Positions 1 through 7,045 of a stretch of DNA of 36,049 nt are shown in pieces. The position numbers and the translations under genes are program-made. The DNA lies in assembly GCF_000759715.1 (NCBI RefSeq), contig NZ_BBLU01000020.1, positions 1 to 36,049 on the forward strand. The letters run 5' to 3'. Each line of letters starts with the position of its first letter. Position 1 is the stretch's first letter. The stretch comes from Demequina mangrovi (lineage in GTDB: Bacteria > Actinomycetota > Actinomycetes > Actinomycetales > Demequinaceae). Under the pieces are notes generated by a model. That model had not been told where the DNA came from, did no database searches, and saw nothing but the letters and a program-made list of their open reading frames with translations.

Positions 1-67
1 CAGATGGCGCCAACCCGGGCGCGCGAAGCGGCGTTCCAAGGCGCCTCGGTTCGCCGGAGGCCGGCCG

Positions 68-1864
68 GTGCCAGTCGCCCCCGCCCCGGCCCTTCCGGAG
101 CGGAGAAACCGGACGTACGCTGGATTCTCGATGCTGGAGATCCGACTCATCGGTCAACCGCGGCTGCTGCGTGACGGCCTCACGCTCCCCGGCCCCCGCG
201 GGGCGAAGTGCTGGGCGCTCCTCGCCCGCATCGTCCGCTCGCAGGATCCGATCTCGCGCCAGCAGCTGGTCAACGAGCTGTTCTCCGAGGCGGACGACCC
301 GATGGCGGCCCTCCGTTGGAGCCTCGCGGAGCTTCGCCGCCGGCTCGGGATGCCGGAGGCGCTCCGCGGCAACCCCATCACCGCCGACCTTGCCCCCGGC
401 ACCGTGATCGACGTCGCGCAGGTGGTCTCCGGCGCTCTGCCAGACCCCGTGCCGCGTGGCGCTCTGCTCGAGGGCATCGAGGTTCAGGCCTCGCCGTCCT
501 TCGACACGTGGCTCCTGGTCGAGCGGCAGCGCGTCGCCGGCGAGGTGATCGGCGCGCTCCGCAAGGAGGTGCTCCGCGCCATGTCGGCGCACGACCATGC
601 TCGGGCCGTCATGCTCGCCTCGGCGATGGTCGACACCGCGCCGCTGGAGGAGGGGCCGCACGTGCTGCTGGTCAAGGCGTTCGTCGCGGCCGGCGACCGC
701 ATCTCCGCGCACCGCCACGTGGCGGCTACGGAGGCGGCCTTCCTCCGTGAACTCGGTGTCGAGCCTGGTCCGGCGCTGAGCGCGGCCGCGCGTCCTCCGG
801 TCACCCCCAGCACCGCGGGTGTGTCCTCGGCGGCGACCGCCGAGTCGCTGCTCACCGCGGGCAGGGCTGCGGTCGGCGCGGGTGCCGCGGGCAGCGGCAT
901 CGCCACTCTCCGTGGCGCGGTGGCGGCGGCCGAGGGCTCCGGCGACGGTCGTCTCGACGCGACGTGCCTGTTCGAGCTCGGCAGCGCCCTGGTGCATGCG
1001 GCGTGCGGGTACGACGACGAGGGGGCCATCGTGCTCGACGCCGCTCGCGAGGCCGCGACCACGGCGGGTGAGCAGGAGATCGCTGCCAAGGCGCTGGCGG
1101 AGCTCGCCTACGTCGATGTGCTCGCCGCGCGCCGCGAGTGCGCCGTCGAGGGGCTCGCCTTGGCATGGGACGTCGCGGCCCCCTACCCACGCGTGCGCGC
1201 CGCCGTGGCGGCCTACGACGCGGTCCATCTCTCCGACTGGGGGCGGCTGGATGCGTCTCTCGAGCGCTTCGACGAGGCCATCGATCTGTGCCGCGAGACC
1301 GGCAGCGTGAAGCGGGGGATCTGGGCGATGGCGCACGCCGCGCGCGCTGCGTACCTCTCCGGGTGGCTCGCCGCGGCCGAGCGCTGGGCCAAGGAGGCGC
1401 AGCGGCAGGCGCAGAGCGAGCGGTGGACCGCCATCCGACCGTGGCCCGAGGCCTGGCATGCGCATGTGCGTCTCGCGAAGGGCGAGAGCCCTGCAGCCGT
1501 GCGCACGGACATCGAGTCCTCGTACGCGCTCGCTCGTCAGCTCGAGGACCCCTGCTGGGAGGGCGTGACCGCGAAGGTCATGGGCCTGACGTACGTCGCC
1601 GAGGGGGATGTCGACGCCGCCATGCCCTGGCTCGAGCACGCCGGCACCGCCTGCCGTCGGATCAACGACTCGTACAAGTGGCTTGAGGCGGAGGTGCAGG
1701 TCACGGACGCCGAGATCGCTCTCGCTCACGGGGACCGTGATCGCGCGCGCTCGCGCGCGGAGGTCGCGCTCCAGATCGCGGCGCGAGGCGACATGCCGCT
1801 CCTGCTTCAGCGCGCGGAGGTGGTCCTCGACCAGCTTCGCGGCGCGGTGCCGCAGCTCGTCTGA
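68..1864 (+). CDS. BTAD/SARP-like transcriptional regulator with TPR region
   Basis: Predicted cytoplasmic regulator of 598 residues. Residues about 22-115 look like the OmpR-type winged helix of SARP/AfsR proteins (MLEIRLIGQPRLLRDG, then a WALLARI helix and LRWSLAELRRRLG). Residues about 120-230 look like the BTAD tetratricopeptide domain, ending in ELGVEPGPAL, the usual BTAD close. The remaining 370 residues are Ala-rich helical repeats of TPR type with no nucleotide-binding site, so this is neither a short SARP nor a full AfsR. Start: GTG at 68 has GGAGG at 56-60 (7 nt spacing). The conserved part begins at Met 131, which has no good Shine-Dalgarno, so a start there is possible. Three small genes follow after a 152-nt regulatory gap; regulation of them is an inference from position. 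What it senses is unknown. Confidence 0.85.
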   Translation: MPVAPAPALPERRNRTYAGFSMLEIRLIGQPRLLRDGLTLPGPRGAKCWALLARIVRSQDPISRQQLVNELFSEADDPMAALRWSLAELRRRLGMPEALRGNPITADLAPGTVIDVAQVVSGALPDPVPRGALLEGIEVQASPSFDTWLLVERQRVAGEVIGALRKEVLRAMSAHDHARAVMLASAMVDTAPLEEGPHVLLVKAFVAAGDRISAHRHVAATEAAFLRELGVEPGPALSAAARPPVTPSTAGVSSAATAESLLTAGRAAVGAGAAGSGIATLRGAVAAAEGSGDGRLDATCLFELGSALVHAACGYDDEGAIVLDAAREAATTAGEQEIAAKALAELAYVDVLAARRECAVEGLALAWDVAAPYPRVRAAVAAYDAVHLSDWGRLDASLERFDEAIDLCRETGSVKRGIWAMAHAARAAYLSGWLAAAERWAKEAQRQAQSERWTAIRPWPEAWHAHVRLAKGESPAAVRTDIESSYALARQLEDPCWEGVTAKVMGLTYVAEGDVDAAMPWLEHAGTACRRINDSYKWLEAEVQVTDAEIALAHGDRDRARSRAEVALQIAARGDMPLLLQRAEVVLDQLRGAVPQLV

Positions 1865-1893
1865 GGCGGTCCGCACCTCCCGATCCGAGCCTT

Positions 1894-1966
1894 CAGGCCT
1901 GGAAAATGTCCTGCTGAGGACATATTTCGTAAATGTGTCGTACGTCACACGACCTTTCACACGGCC
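1894..1966 (+). promoter_or_regulatory. AT-rich regulatory region with CRP-like site, palindrome and direct repeats
   Basis: The gap between the BTAD gene and the first small gene is unusually AT-rich for this DNA. It holds a perfect 7-bp inverted repeat ATGTCCT-GCTG-AGGACAT (1906-1923). It also holds TGTGTCGTACGTCACA (1934-1949), one base from the CRP/GlxR consensus TGTGA-N6-TCACA. A direct repeat TCACACGRCC lies at 1945-1954 and 1957-1966, 12 bp apart; SARP proteins typically bind direct repeats about one helical turn apart. No confident -35/-10 pair could be assigned. Which protein binds is inference. Confidence 0.55.
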
Positions 1967-2016
1967 TGCGCGCACTCTGGCATCGACATCGAACGAACGT
2001 AGGAAGGGAGGGTGTC

Positions 2017-2286
2017 ATGTCCGTGCAGATCACCGAAGACCTCGGCCTCAGGATCGCCGAGGAGGGTACCGAGCGGCACCGCGCCGCGCTCGAGAACCTC
2101 GCAGCGTCGGTCAAGGGGTTCGCGCCTGGCGCCGCCGCCGCGCTCGTCGACTGGACGGGGAGCGAGGTCTCGCGCCTGCGGGCCTGGGCCGTCGCGCGGT
2201 CCGCGCTCCTCGAGCGCATCGCCGACACGCAGGCGGAGCTCGAGTCCGCCACCGCCGGCCGCGGGGCGTTCCGCCTCACCGCCTAG
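2017..2286 (+). CDS. Small unknown protein 1 downstream of BTAD regulator (89 aa)
   Basis: Not recognised. An 89-residue protein with no Cys, signal peptide or membrane segment. It appears almost wholly helical, with charged stretches (ITEDLGLRIAEEGTERHRAAL) around a hydrophobic centre and the sequence LVDWTGSEVSRLRAWAVARS. The start ATG has a very strong Shine-Dalgarno, AAGGGAGG, a few bases upstream (2004-2012), better than an upstream ATG at 1933 in the same frame. It is the first of three consecutive small genes with 39- and 52-nt gaps, each with its own ribosome site, so one operon is likely. Coding nature is supported by G/C-rich third positions and ribosome-site placement. Confidence 0.75.
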   Translation: MSVQITEDLGLRIAEEGTERHRAALENLAASVKGFAPGAAAALVDWTGSEVSRLRAWAVARSALLERIADTQAELESATAGRGAFRLTA

Positions 2287-2325
2287 CAGCACTCGCACAC
2301 GCTGACCACGAAGGAGAGCATCACC

Positions 2326-2541
2326 ATGTCGGTCGCACCTGTCACCCACGGCGGCGCCGTCGCCACCGATCTCCACCACGGGGTCCGTGACTCGCTTCGC
2401 GAGGTCGCCGACCGCTTCGCCTCCGCTCGCCGTCGGCGGGCGGAGCGCCGACGCGTCGAGAACCGGCTCCCGTCGGTCGAGGACGTCACGCGCGTCATCG
2501 GAGACTCGTTCGCGCTGCCCACCTTCGCACGCCTCATCTGA
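2326..2541 (+). CDS. Small unknown protein 2 (71 aa, Arg-rich)
   Basis: Not recognised. A 71-residue protein whose middle is a very basic helix (ASARRRRAERRRVENRL at about 33-49), followed by LPSVEDVTRVIGDSFALPTF and ending in RLI. GGAG about 12 nt before the ATG serves as ribosome site. The cluster of Arg residues could bind nucleic acid or an acidic partner, but no known domain is evident. It lies between two other small genes of the same orientation and probable operon. Its basic helix followed by a hydrophobic C terminus loosely resembles the third small protein, so a distant relation is possible but not shown. Confidence 0.7.
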   Translation: MSVAPVTHGGAVATDLHHGVRDSLREVADRFASARRRRAERRRVENRLPSVEDVTRVIGDSFALPTFARLI

Positions 2542-2593
2542 GCGCCGCGCCACCTCATACATCTCAGTCGAAAGTCCGGAAAGGGACATGACC

Positions 2594-2836
2594 ATGACCG
2601 CTATCAGCCACCAGAGCTACGAGCTCGGCATCGGAGACGATGCTGCGCACCGCAGGCTCATCGACCGCCTGCTGCGCCGCGCGGACGCCGGCGTGCGGGC
2701 CGCTCGCCGGGAGCATGCCGAGCTGCGTCGCCAGCGCCGCGCGCTCGGCGCGCACGAGAGGCTCCTCGACCCGCGTGACGCGCACATGCGCCTCACCCGC
2801 GGCTCGGGGGGTGTCCGCCCGCTCATCATGACCTGA
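2594..2836 (+). CDS. Small unknown protein 3 (80 aa, Arg-rich)
   Basis: Not recognised. An 80-residue protein with a long basic amphipathic helix (LIDRLLRRADAGVRAARREH and onward) and the C terminus RGSGGVRPLIMT. Two ATGs exist, 2588 and 2594. AAGGG at 2581-2585 is 8 nt from the second and only 2 nt from the first, so 2594 is preferred. It is the last gene of the small-gene set; a strong terminator begins 67 nt after its stop. No Cys-rich core, leader peptide or modification enzyme nearby suggests a RiPP. Function unknown. Confidence 0.7.
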   Translation: MTAISHQSYELGIGDDAAHRRLIDRLLRRADAGVRAARREHAELRRQRRALGAHERLLDPRDAHMRLTRGSGGVRPLIMT

Positions 2837-2903
2837 GCGACGGGGGAGAGGGGCGGATCTCGCCGAGAGGCGACATCCTGCCCGCCGCCACGAGCGGGAC
2901 CTC

Positions 2904-2947
2904 AGCGGGGGACGATGCGGATGACACCGCATCGTCCCCCGCTTTTT
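2904..2947 (+). terminator. Rho-independent terminator built from an inverted pair of GGGACGATGC
   Basis: Perfect stem of 17 bp (2904-2920 with 2927-2943), loop ATGACA, followed by TTTT. The stem contains GGGACGATGC at 2909-2918 and its exact complement at 2929-2938, the 10-mer that recurs through the window. It closes the three-small-gene unit. Confidence 0.92.
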
Positions 2948-2956
2948 CGTGGGGTT

Positions 2957-2986
2957 TTGGCATCTCGTGCCAATGGGCGCTAGCGT
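2957..2986 (+). promoter_or_regulatory. Probable promoter and operator of the dehydrogenase gene
   Basis: TTGGCA (2957-2962) and TAGCGT (2981-2986) with an 18-bp spacer form a plausible promoter. The -35 lies inside a perfect inverted repeat TTGGCA-N5-TGCCAA (2957-2973), a likely operator. A short hairpin TCCGGC-N6-GCCGGA (2999-3016) lies in the roughly 100-nt leader. The regulator is not identified. Confidence 0.5.
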
Positions 2987-3092
2987 GCTGGTGTTGCCTC
3001 CGGCAGAGTCGCCGGATCGCAGCCACGACGCGTCCCCAGTCCCCCTAGCCGCGCGTGCGTCGGCGCGGCGTCAGAAGTACAGGAGTCCCCCC

Positions 3093-4148
3093 ATGAAAGC
3101 TCTGCGCCTGCACGGAGTCCGCGAGGCCGTCGTCGAGGAGATCGCCGAGCCGGCCGTCCGCCCCGGCACCGTGAAGATCAAGGTCGAGCACGCCGGCATC
3201 TGCGGCACCGACCTCGGCCTCTTCGAGCAGTTCATGTTCCCGAACGAGTTCGTCCACCCCCTCTTCGGCTGCCCCGGCCCGCACGTCCTCGGCCACGAGT
3301 TCGGCGGCCGTGTGGTCGAGCTCGGCGAGGGTGTCGATGGCCCGGCCGTCGGCACGCTCGTCGCCGTCCGCGCGAACCGCTGGTGCGGCGAGTGCGAGGC
3401 ATGCCAGGCGGGCGCGGGCAACCGCTGCGTCGCCTGGGGCTTCACCGGCATCAACGGCGGTGGCGGCGGCTTCAGCTCGCACGTGGTGCTCAACGCCGAC
3501 CAGGTCTTCGCCTTCCCGGAGGAGCTCGGCTCGCAGATCGCCGCGATGGTCGAGTCGACCGCGGTCGCGTGGCACGCGACCAAGCGCGTCGGCGACGTCG
3601 CGGGCAAGAACGCGCTCGTCATCGGCGCGGGCCCCGTCGGCCTCGCCGTCGTGATGGCGCTCAAGGCCCGCGGCGCCGAGACCATCGTGGTGTCCGAGCC
3701 CGGTGAAGCGCGCCGCGCACTCGCCCAGGAGCTCGGCGCGACGGCGGTCGACCCGCGGGAGACGGACCCGGTCGCCCTCATGAAGGAGCTCACCGCAGGC
3801 ACCGGCGCCGACGTCTCCTTCGACGCCTCGGGCGTGGGCCGCATCACCTTCGACACCGCGGTCAACGGTCTGCGCACCGGTGGCACCGCGGTGTACGTCG
3901 CCGTCGCCCATGGCGAGTTCCCGGTGGACGTCAACGCGTTCGTGATGACCGAGAAGTCGTTCACCGGCTCGTTCGGCTACACGGACGAGGACTACGCCGA
4001 GACCATCGACGCGATGCGTGCCGGCACGATCGACCCGCGCCCGCTGATCAGCTCGGTCATCGAGCTCGACGACATCGTCGAGGACGGCATCAAGCACCTG
4101 CTGGGCGAGGGGCGCAACACCGAGATGAAGATGCTCGTCGCGCCGTAA
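3093..4148 (+). CDS. Zinc-dependent alcohol dehydrogenase, butanediol dehydrogenase-like
   Basis: Medium-chain zinc dehydrogenase of 351 residues, the usual length. Catalytic zinc ligands fit Cys37 (GICGTD) and His68-Glu69 (GHEFGG). The structural zinc site has four Cys at 98, 101, 104 and 112 (WCGECEACQ...NRC). The nucleotide fold shows GAGPVG followed by VVSEP, suggesting NAD(H). The overall pattern is closest to the (R,R)-2,3-butanediol/L-threonine/polyol dehydrogenase branch; the exact substrate cannot be read from sequence. The start ATG is preceded by CAGGAG at 3080-3085. It is monocistronic, with its own promoter-like region and a terminator hairpin immediately downstream that also serves the convergent gene. 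Confidence 0.9.
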   Translation: MKALRLHGVREAVVEEIAEPAVRPGTVKIKVEHAGICGTDLGLFEQFMFPNEFVHPLFGCPGPHVLGHEFGGRVVELGEGVDGPAVGTLVAVRANRWCGECEACQAGAGNRCVAWGFTGINGGGGGFSSHVVLNADQVFAFPEELGSQIAAMVESTAVAWHATKRVGDVAGKNALVIGAGPVGLAVVMALKARGAETIVVSEPGEARRALAQELGATAVDPRETDPVALMKELTAGTGADVSFDASGVGRITFDTAVNGLRTGGTAVYVAVAHGEFPVDVNAFVMTEKSFTGSFGYTDEDYAETIDAMRAGTIDPRPLISSVIELDDIVEDGIKHLLGEGRNTEMKMLVAP

Positions 4149-4160
4149 GGCTCCCGCGAC

Positions 4161-4201
4161 AGGGGACGATGGGAGGGCCGCCCGGCCCCGCATCGTCCCC
4201 T
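4161..4201. terminator. Bidirectional terminator hairpin between convergent genes
   Basis: AGGGGACGATG (4161-4171) pairs perfectly with CATCGTCCCCT (4191-4201); the loop itself can form GGGCCG/CGGCCC. The stem is again built from the recurrent 10-mer (exact copy at 4190-4199, one-mismatch copy at 4163-4172). It lies between the dehydrogenase stop and the stop of the convergent lipoprotein gene; the T run is weak. Confidence 0.8.
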
Positions 4202-4208
4202 TGTCATG

Positions 4209-5177
4209 TCAGGACGGGGGAGCGCTCGGCGGCTCGCCGCCGCCCGGGCCGCCCTCGGGGCGGTCGCCGCCTCCGCCGCCTCCGCCGCCCGCCATCGTGC
4301 CGGCGGTCGGCGCCGTCGTGGTGTCGATCGGCACGGTGAGGGTCGCGGTGTAGCCCGCGTCGACGCCGCCCTTGAGCGCGCCCATCTGGTGCACCCCGCC
4401 GTCGTCGCCGAAGACGTTGTCGGTCGCGAGAGAGAGCTGCGCGAGGTTCGCCGCGGAGCCGTCGTAGTCGGAGAGCTCGTAGACCGGGTCGAGCACGTTC
4501 TGCGGGAAGGCCATCTGCGACGTGGCGATCGCCTTGCTCGAGTCCTCGATGTCGTCGACGCTCGGGTAGACCTCGAAGTGGATGTGCGTCCAGCGCCCGG
4601 TGTAGCAGCCGGGCATCACGGAGGTGAACGTGACCTCGCCGTCGTCGTCCGTGACCTGGACTCCGCGCAGCCACGTCTCGTCCGTGACCCCGTCGGAGTA
4701 CATCGAGTACCGGCCCGCGGCGTCGCAATGCCACGCGTAGACTGCGGCGCCGGCCATCGGCACGCCGCCGTTCGCCATGTCGAGCACGGTGAACGTGAAG
4801 TCGAGCGGCACGCCGGGGACCGGGTCGTCCGCGCCGATCGAGCTGCGGATGTCGCGGCGCACGATGCCCGACTCCTCGAGCACGTCCGGGCCGTTCGAGC
4901 CGTCGCCGGGGTAGGGCCCCGCGGTCTCGTCGGGGATCTCGGTGAGGGACGATGCGGTGGCGGATGCCGCGCTCGAGCTCGCCGACGGCGAGCAGGCGGC
5001 GAGGACGGCCGCGCCCGCGCCGAGGCCGAACATCCCGACGATGCCGCGACGGCTCACGAGCGTGCGCAGGTCGAACGCGACGCCCTGATCCACCACCTCC
5101 TCGTCGGGCCGGTCGAGCAGGCGGCCCTCGTAGGCGGGGCCCTCGGGCGTGGGGACGGGTTCGGGGATGCGAGCCAT
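4209..5177 (-). CDS. Tat-exported lipoprotein of the intradiol ring-cleavage dioxygenase family
   Basis: A 322-residue protein with the non-heme Fe(III) dioxygenase fold of protocatechuate/catechol dioxygenases. Likely iron ligands are Tyr157 (AGRYSMY), Tyr192 (PGCYTGRW), His198 and His200 (THIHFEV). The N terminus carries a twin-arginine motif SRRGIVG at about 42-48 and a lipobox LAAC with Cys62, so it is predicted to be folded in the cytoplasm, exported by Tat and lipid-anchored outside. The signal is unusual in following some 40 cytoplasmic residues. The C terminus is Gly/Pro-rich (GGGGGGGGDRPEGGPGG), perhaps a wall-spanning tail. The chosen ATG has AGAGAGG upstream. Extracellular members of this family are common in actinobacteria; the substrate is unknown and no aromatic-degradation genes are adjacent. 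Confidence 0.88.
   Translation of the reverse strand: MARIPEPVPTPEGPAYEGRLLDRPDEEVVDQGVAFDLRTLVSRRGIVGMFGLGAGAAVLAACSPSASSSAASATASSLTEIPDETAGPYPGDGSNGPDVLEESGIVRRDIRSSIGADDPVPGVPLDFTFTVLDMANGGVPMAGAAVYAWHCDAAGRYSMYSDGVTDETWLRGVQVTDDDGEVTFTSVMPGCYTGRWTHIHFEVYPSVDDIEDSSKAIATSQMAFPQNVLDPVYELSDYDGSAANLAQLSLATDNVFGDDGGVHQMGALKGGVDAGYTATLTVPIDTTTAPTAGTMAGGGGGGGGDRPEGGPGGGEPPSAPPS
4946..4955 (+). repeat. Exact GGGACGATGC inside the dioxygenase gene
   Basis: Read on the coding strand it is GCA TCG TCC C (Ala-Ser-Ser), in the linker just after the lipobox. GCA is an uncommon Ala codon in this DNA. Confidence 0.8.
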
Positions 5178-5300
5178 GGGGATGCCTCTCTCGTGGGACG
5201 GGGACGGTCGGCGGTGCCGATCCGTCGCCAGTCTTGCGGCCGATGCTCCAGATTGGCTGAGAGATCCTGCGCGGCTTCCTGGGGCAACGTCCCCGTGGTG

Positions 5301-5309
5301 TGCCACAAT
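5301..5309 (+). promoter_or_regulatory. Extended -10 promoter of the cimA leader
   Basis: TGC followed by CACAAT (5304-5309) fits an extended -10 element. The leader-peptide ATG begins 8 nt later, so transcription would start at or just before it, giving a leaderless leader-peptide mRNA. No convincing -35 was found. Confidence 0.5.
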
Positions 5310-5317
5310 GACGAGCG

Positions 5318-5344
5318 ATGCGTACCGCGATCATCATTCTGTAG
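5318..5344 (+). CDS. Leader peptide MRTAIIIL upstream of cimA (8 aa)
   Basis: The short frame ATG CGT ACC GCG ATC ATC ATT CTG TAG encodes Met-Arg-Thr-Ala-Ile-Ile-Ile-Leu. Three consecutive Ile codons and a Leu codon directly before the stop, followed at once by hairpins and a T run ahead of an isoleucine-pathway gene, are the hallmarks of a transcription attenuator. The stop TAG begins 2 nt before the first hairpin stem (5344). ATT is a rare codon in this DNA. Ribosome stalling when Ile-tRNA is scarce would be the control signal; this is inferred, not shown. Confidence 0.82.
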   Translation: MRTAIIIL

Positions 5345-5398
5345 CGCGTCGGGCCGAGCCCCGACGCGCAGCCTCCCGCACCCCTGGGAGGCTTTTTT
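5344..5398 (+). terminator. Attenuator: hairpin plus T-run terminator before cimA
   Basis: The first stem GCGCGTCGGG (5344-5353) pairs with CCCGACGCGC (5360-5369). The second stem GCCTCCC (5371-5377) pairs with GGGAGGC (5386-5392) and is followed by six T (5393-5398), a good intrinsic terminator inside the cimA leader. The two hairpins abut rather than overlap, so a classic competing antiterminator is not obvious. A ribosome stalled on the Ile codons would cover the 5' arm of the first hairpin. Confidence 0.82.
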
Positions 5399-5439
5399 GT
5401 TGGGACGCGGGCCACGCCGGACACGAGGAGCTGACGACG

Positions 5440-7041
5440 ATGACGGATCTCACGGTCGAGATCTACGACACGACCCTGCGCGACGGCGCGCAGCAGGAGG
5501 GCATGAACCTGTCCGTCGCGGACAAGATGGCGATCGCCCCGCTGCTCGACGAGCTGGGCGTCGGCGTGATCGAGGGCGGGTGGCCGGGCGCGGTGCCCAA
5601 GGACACCGAGTTCTTCGGGCTCGTGAACAAGGAGCTGTCCTTCCGCCACGCGCAGTTCGCGGCCTTCGGCATGACGCGGCGCGCGGGCACCACGGCGGGG
5701 TCCGACCCGCAGGTGCGGGCGCTGCTCGACTCCGAGGCGCCCATCATCACGCTGGTGGCGAAGTCCGACATCCGCCACGCCGAGCGCGCGCTGCGCGTCT
5801 CGGGTGACGAGAACCTCGCGATGATCGAGGAGACGGTCGCCTTCCTCGTGGGGGAGGGGCGTCGCGTGGTGCTCGACGCCGAGCACTTCTTCGACGGCTA
5901 CCGCTTCGATCCCGAGTACTCGCTCAAGGCGCTGCTCGCGGGCGAGGCCGGTGGTGCATCGTCCCTGGTCCTGTGCGACACGAACGGCGGGATGCTGCCC
6001 GACGACGTTACGCGCGTCGTCACCGACGTCCGGGCGCGGACGTCGGCGCAGCTGGGCATGCACGCTCACAACGACTCGGGCTGCGCTGTCGCGAACTCGA
6101 TGGCGGCCGTCGCCGCGGGTGCGACGCATGTCCAGGGCTGCGTCAACGGCTACGGCGAGCGCACCGGCAACGCGGACCTCGTCGCGGTCGCCGCGAACCT
6201 CGAGCTCAAGCGCGGCGTGATCGCGCTCCGGGGCGACGGCCTCAAGGAGTCGACGCGCATCGCGCACGCGATCTCCGAGATCACCAACATCGCGCCGTTC
6301 GCGCGCCAGCCGTACGTGGGCGCCTCGGCCTTCGCGCACAAGGCCGGCCTGCACGCATCGGCGATCAAGGTCGATCCCGACCTCTACCAGCACACCGAGC
6401 CGTCCTACGTGGGCAACGACATGCGCATGCTCGTGTCGGAGATGGCCGGGCGCGCGTCGATCGAGCTCAAGGGCAAGGAGCTCGGCTTCGACCTCGCCGA
6501 CCGGCCCGATGTGCTCAAGCGCGTGATGGACCGCGTCAAGCACGCGGAGGCGCAGGGCTACACGTTCGACGCCGCCGACGCGTCCTTCGAGCTGCTGCTG
6601 CGCTGGGAGCTGGGCGACGCGCCGAAGTTCTGGGAGACCGAGACGTGGCGCGTGCGGGTCTCGTCCGCGCCGGGCAACCCGCGCGATGCCGACGCCGAGG
6701 CCGTGATCAAGCTGCGCGCCGGCGGCGGGCAGCGCTTCGTCACCGTGGGCGAGGGCAACGGCCCCGTCAACGCGCTCGACCACGCGCTGCGCACCGCGCT
6801 CGCGGGCGCCTACCCGGAGATCGGGCGCTTCGACCTCACCGACTTCAAGGTCCGCATCATGGACGCGGCGCACGGTACGGACGCCGTCACCCGGGTGCTC
6901 ATCACCACGGTCGACACCGAGACGGGTGCCCAGTGGAGGACTGTCGGCGTCGGCCCGAACATGGTCGAGGCCTCGTGGGAGGCGCTCACGGACTCGCTGT
7001 TCTACGGGCTGCTCAAGGCGGGCGTCGCGCCGAACCCCTGA
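5440..7041 (+). CDS. cimA: (R)-citramalate synthase
   Basis: Condenses pyruvate and acetyl-CoA to citramalate, the threonine-independent entry to isoleucine (and 2-oxobutanoate) synthesis. The 533-residue length and order fit CimA: a HMGL-like TIM barrel with DTTLRDG at residues 10-16, HAHND at 208-212 for the divalent metal, and QGCVNGYGERTGNADL, then a C-terminal LeuA-type dimer/regulatory domain from about residue 400. 2-Isopropylmalate synthase is the main alternative, but the AQQEGMNLS sequence after the DTTLRDG motif and the length favour citramalate synthase. The start ATG has GAGGAG at 5425-5430, 9 nt upstream; the frame is open further upstream but runs through the attenuator. An Ile-rich leader peptide and terminator precede it, consistent with isoleucine-responsive attenuation. 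An exact GCATCGTCCC lies inside the gene at 5956-5965. Confidence 0.9.
   Translation: MTDLTVEIYDTTLRDGAQQEGMNLSVADKMAIAPLLDELGVGVIEGGWPGAVPKDTEFFGLVNKELSFRHAQFAAFGMTRRAGTTAGSDPQVRALLDSEAPIITLVAKSDIRHAERALRVSGDENLAMIEETVAFLVGEGRRVVLDAEHFFDGYRFDPEYSLKALLAGEAGGASSLVLCDTNGGMLPDDVTRVVTDVRARTSAQLGMHAHNDSGCAVANSMAAVAAGATHVQGCVNGYGERTGNADLVAVAANLELKRGVIALRGDGLKESTRIAHAISEITNIAPFARQPYVGASAFAHKAGLHASAIKVDPDLYQHTEPSYVGNDMRMLVSEMAGRASIELKGKELGFDLADRPDVLKRVMDRVKHAEAQGYTFDAADASFELLLRWELGDAPKFWETETWRVRVSSAPGNPRDADAEAVIKLRAGGGQRFVTVGEGNGPVNALDHALRTALAGAYPEIGRFDLTDFKVRIMDAAHGTDAVTRVLITTVDTETGAQWRTVGVGPNMVEASWEALTDSLFYGLLKAGVAPNP
5956..5965 (-). repeat. Exact GCATCGTCCC inside cimA
   Basis: Encodes Ala-Ser-Ser with GCA TCG TCC, the same reading as the copy in the dioxygenase gene, in a non-motif segment (AGGASSLVL). 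Confidence 0.8.
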
Positions 7042-7045
7042 GCGG

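Noticed and set aside
1..67. Gene fragment at the left edge
   Set aside because: No frame with coding features ends here; only the GGAGG ribosome site of the first gene is recognisable.
2017..2836. Three small genes as RiPP precursors under a SARP regulator
   Set aside because: No Cys/Ser/Thr-rich core, no leader/core break, and no modifying enzyme or peptidase nearby.
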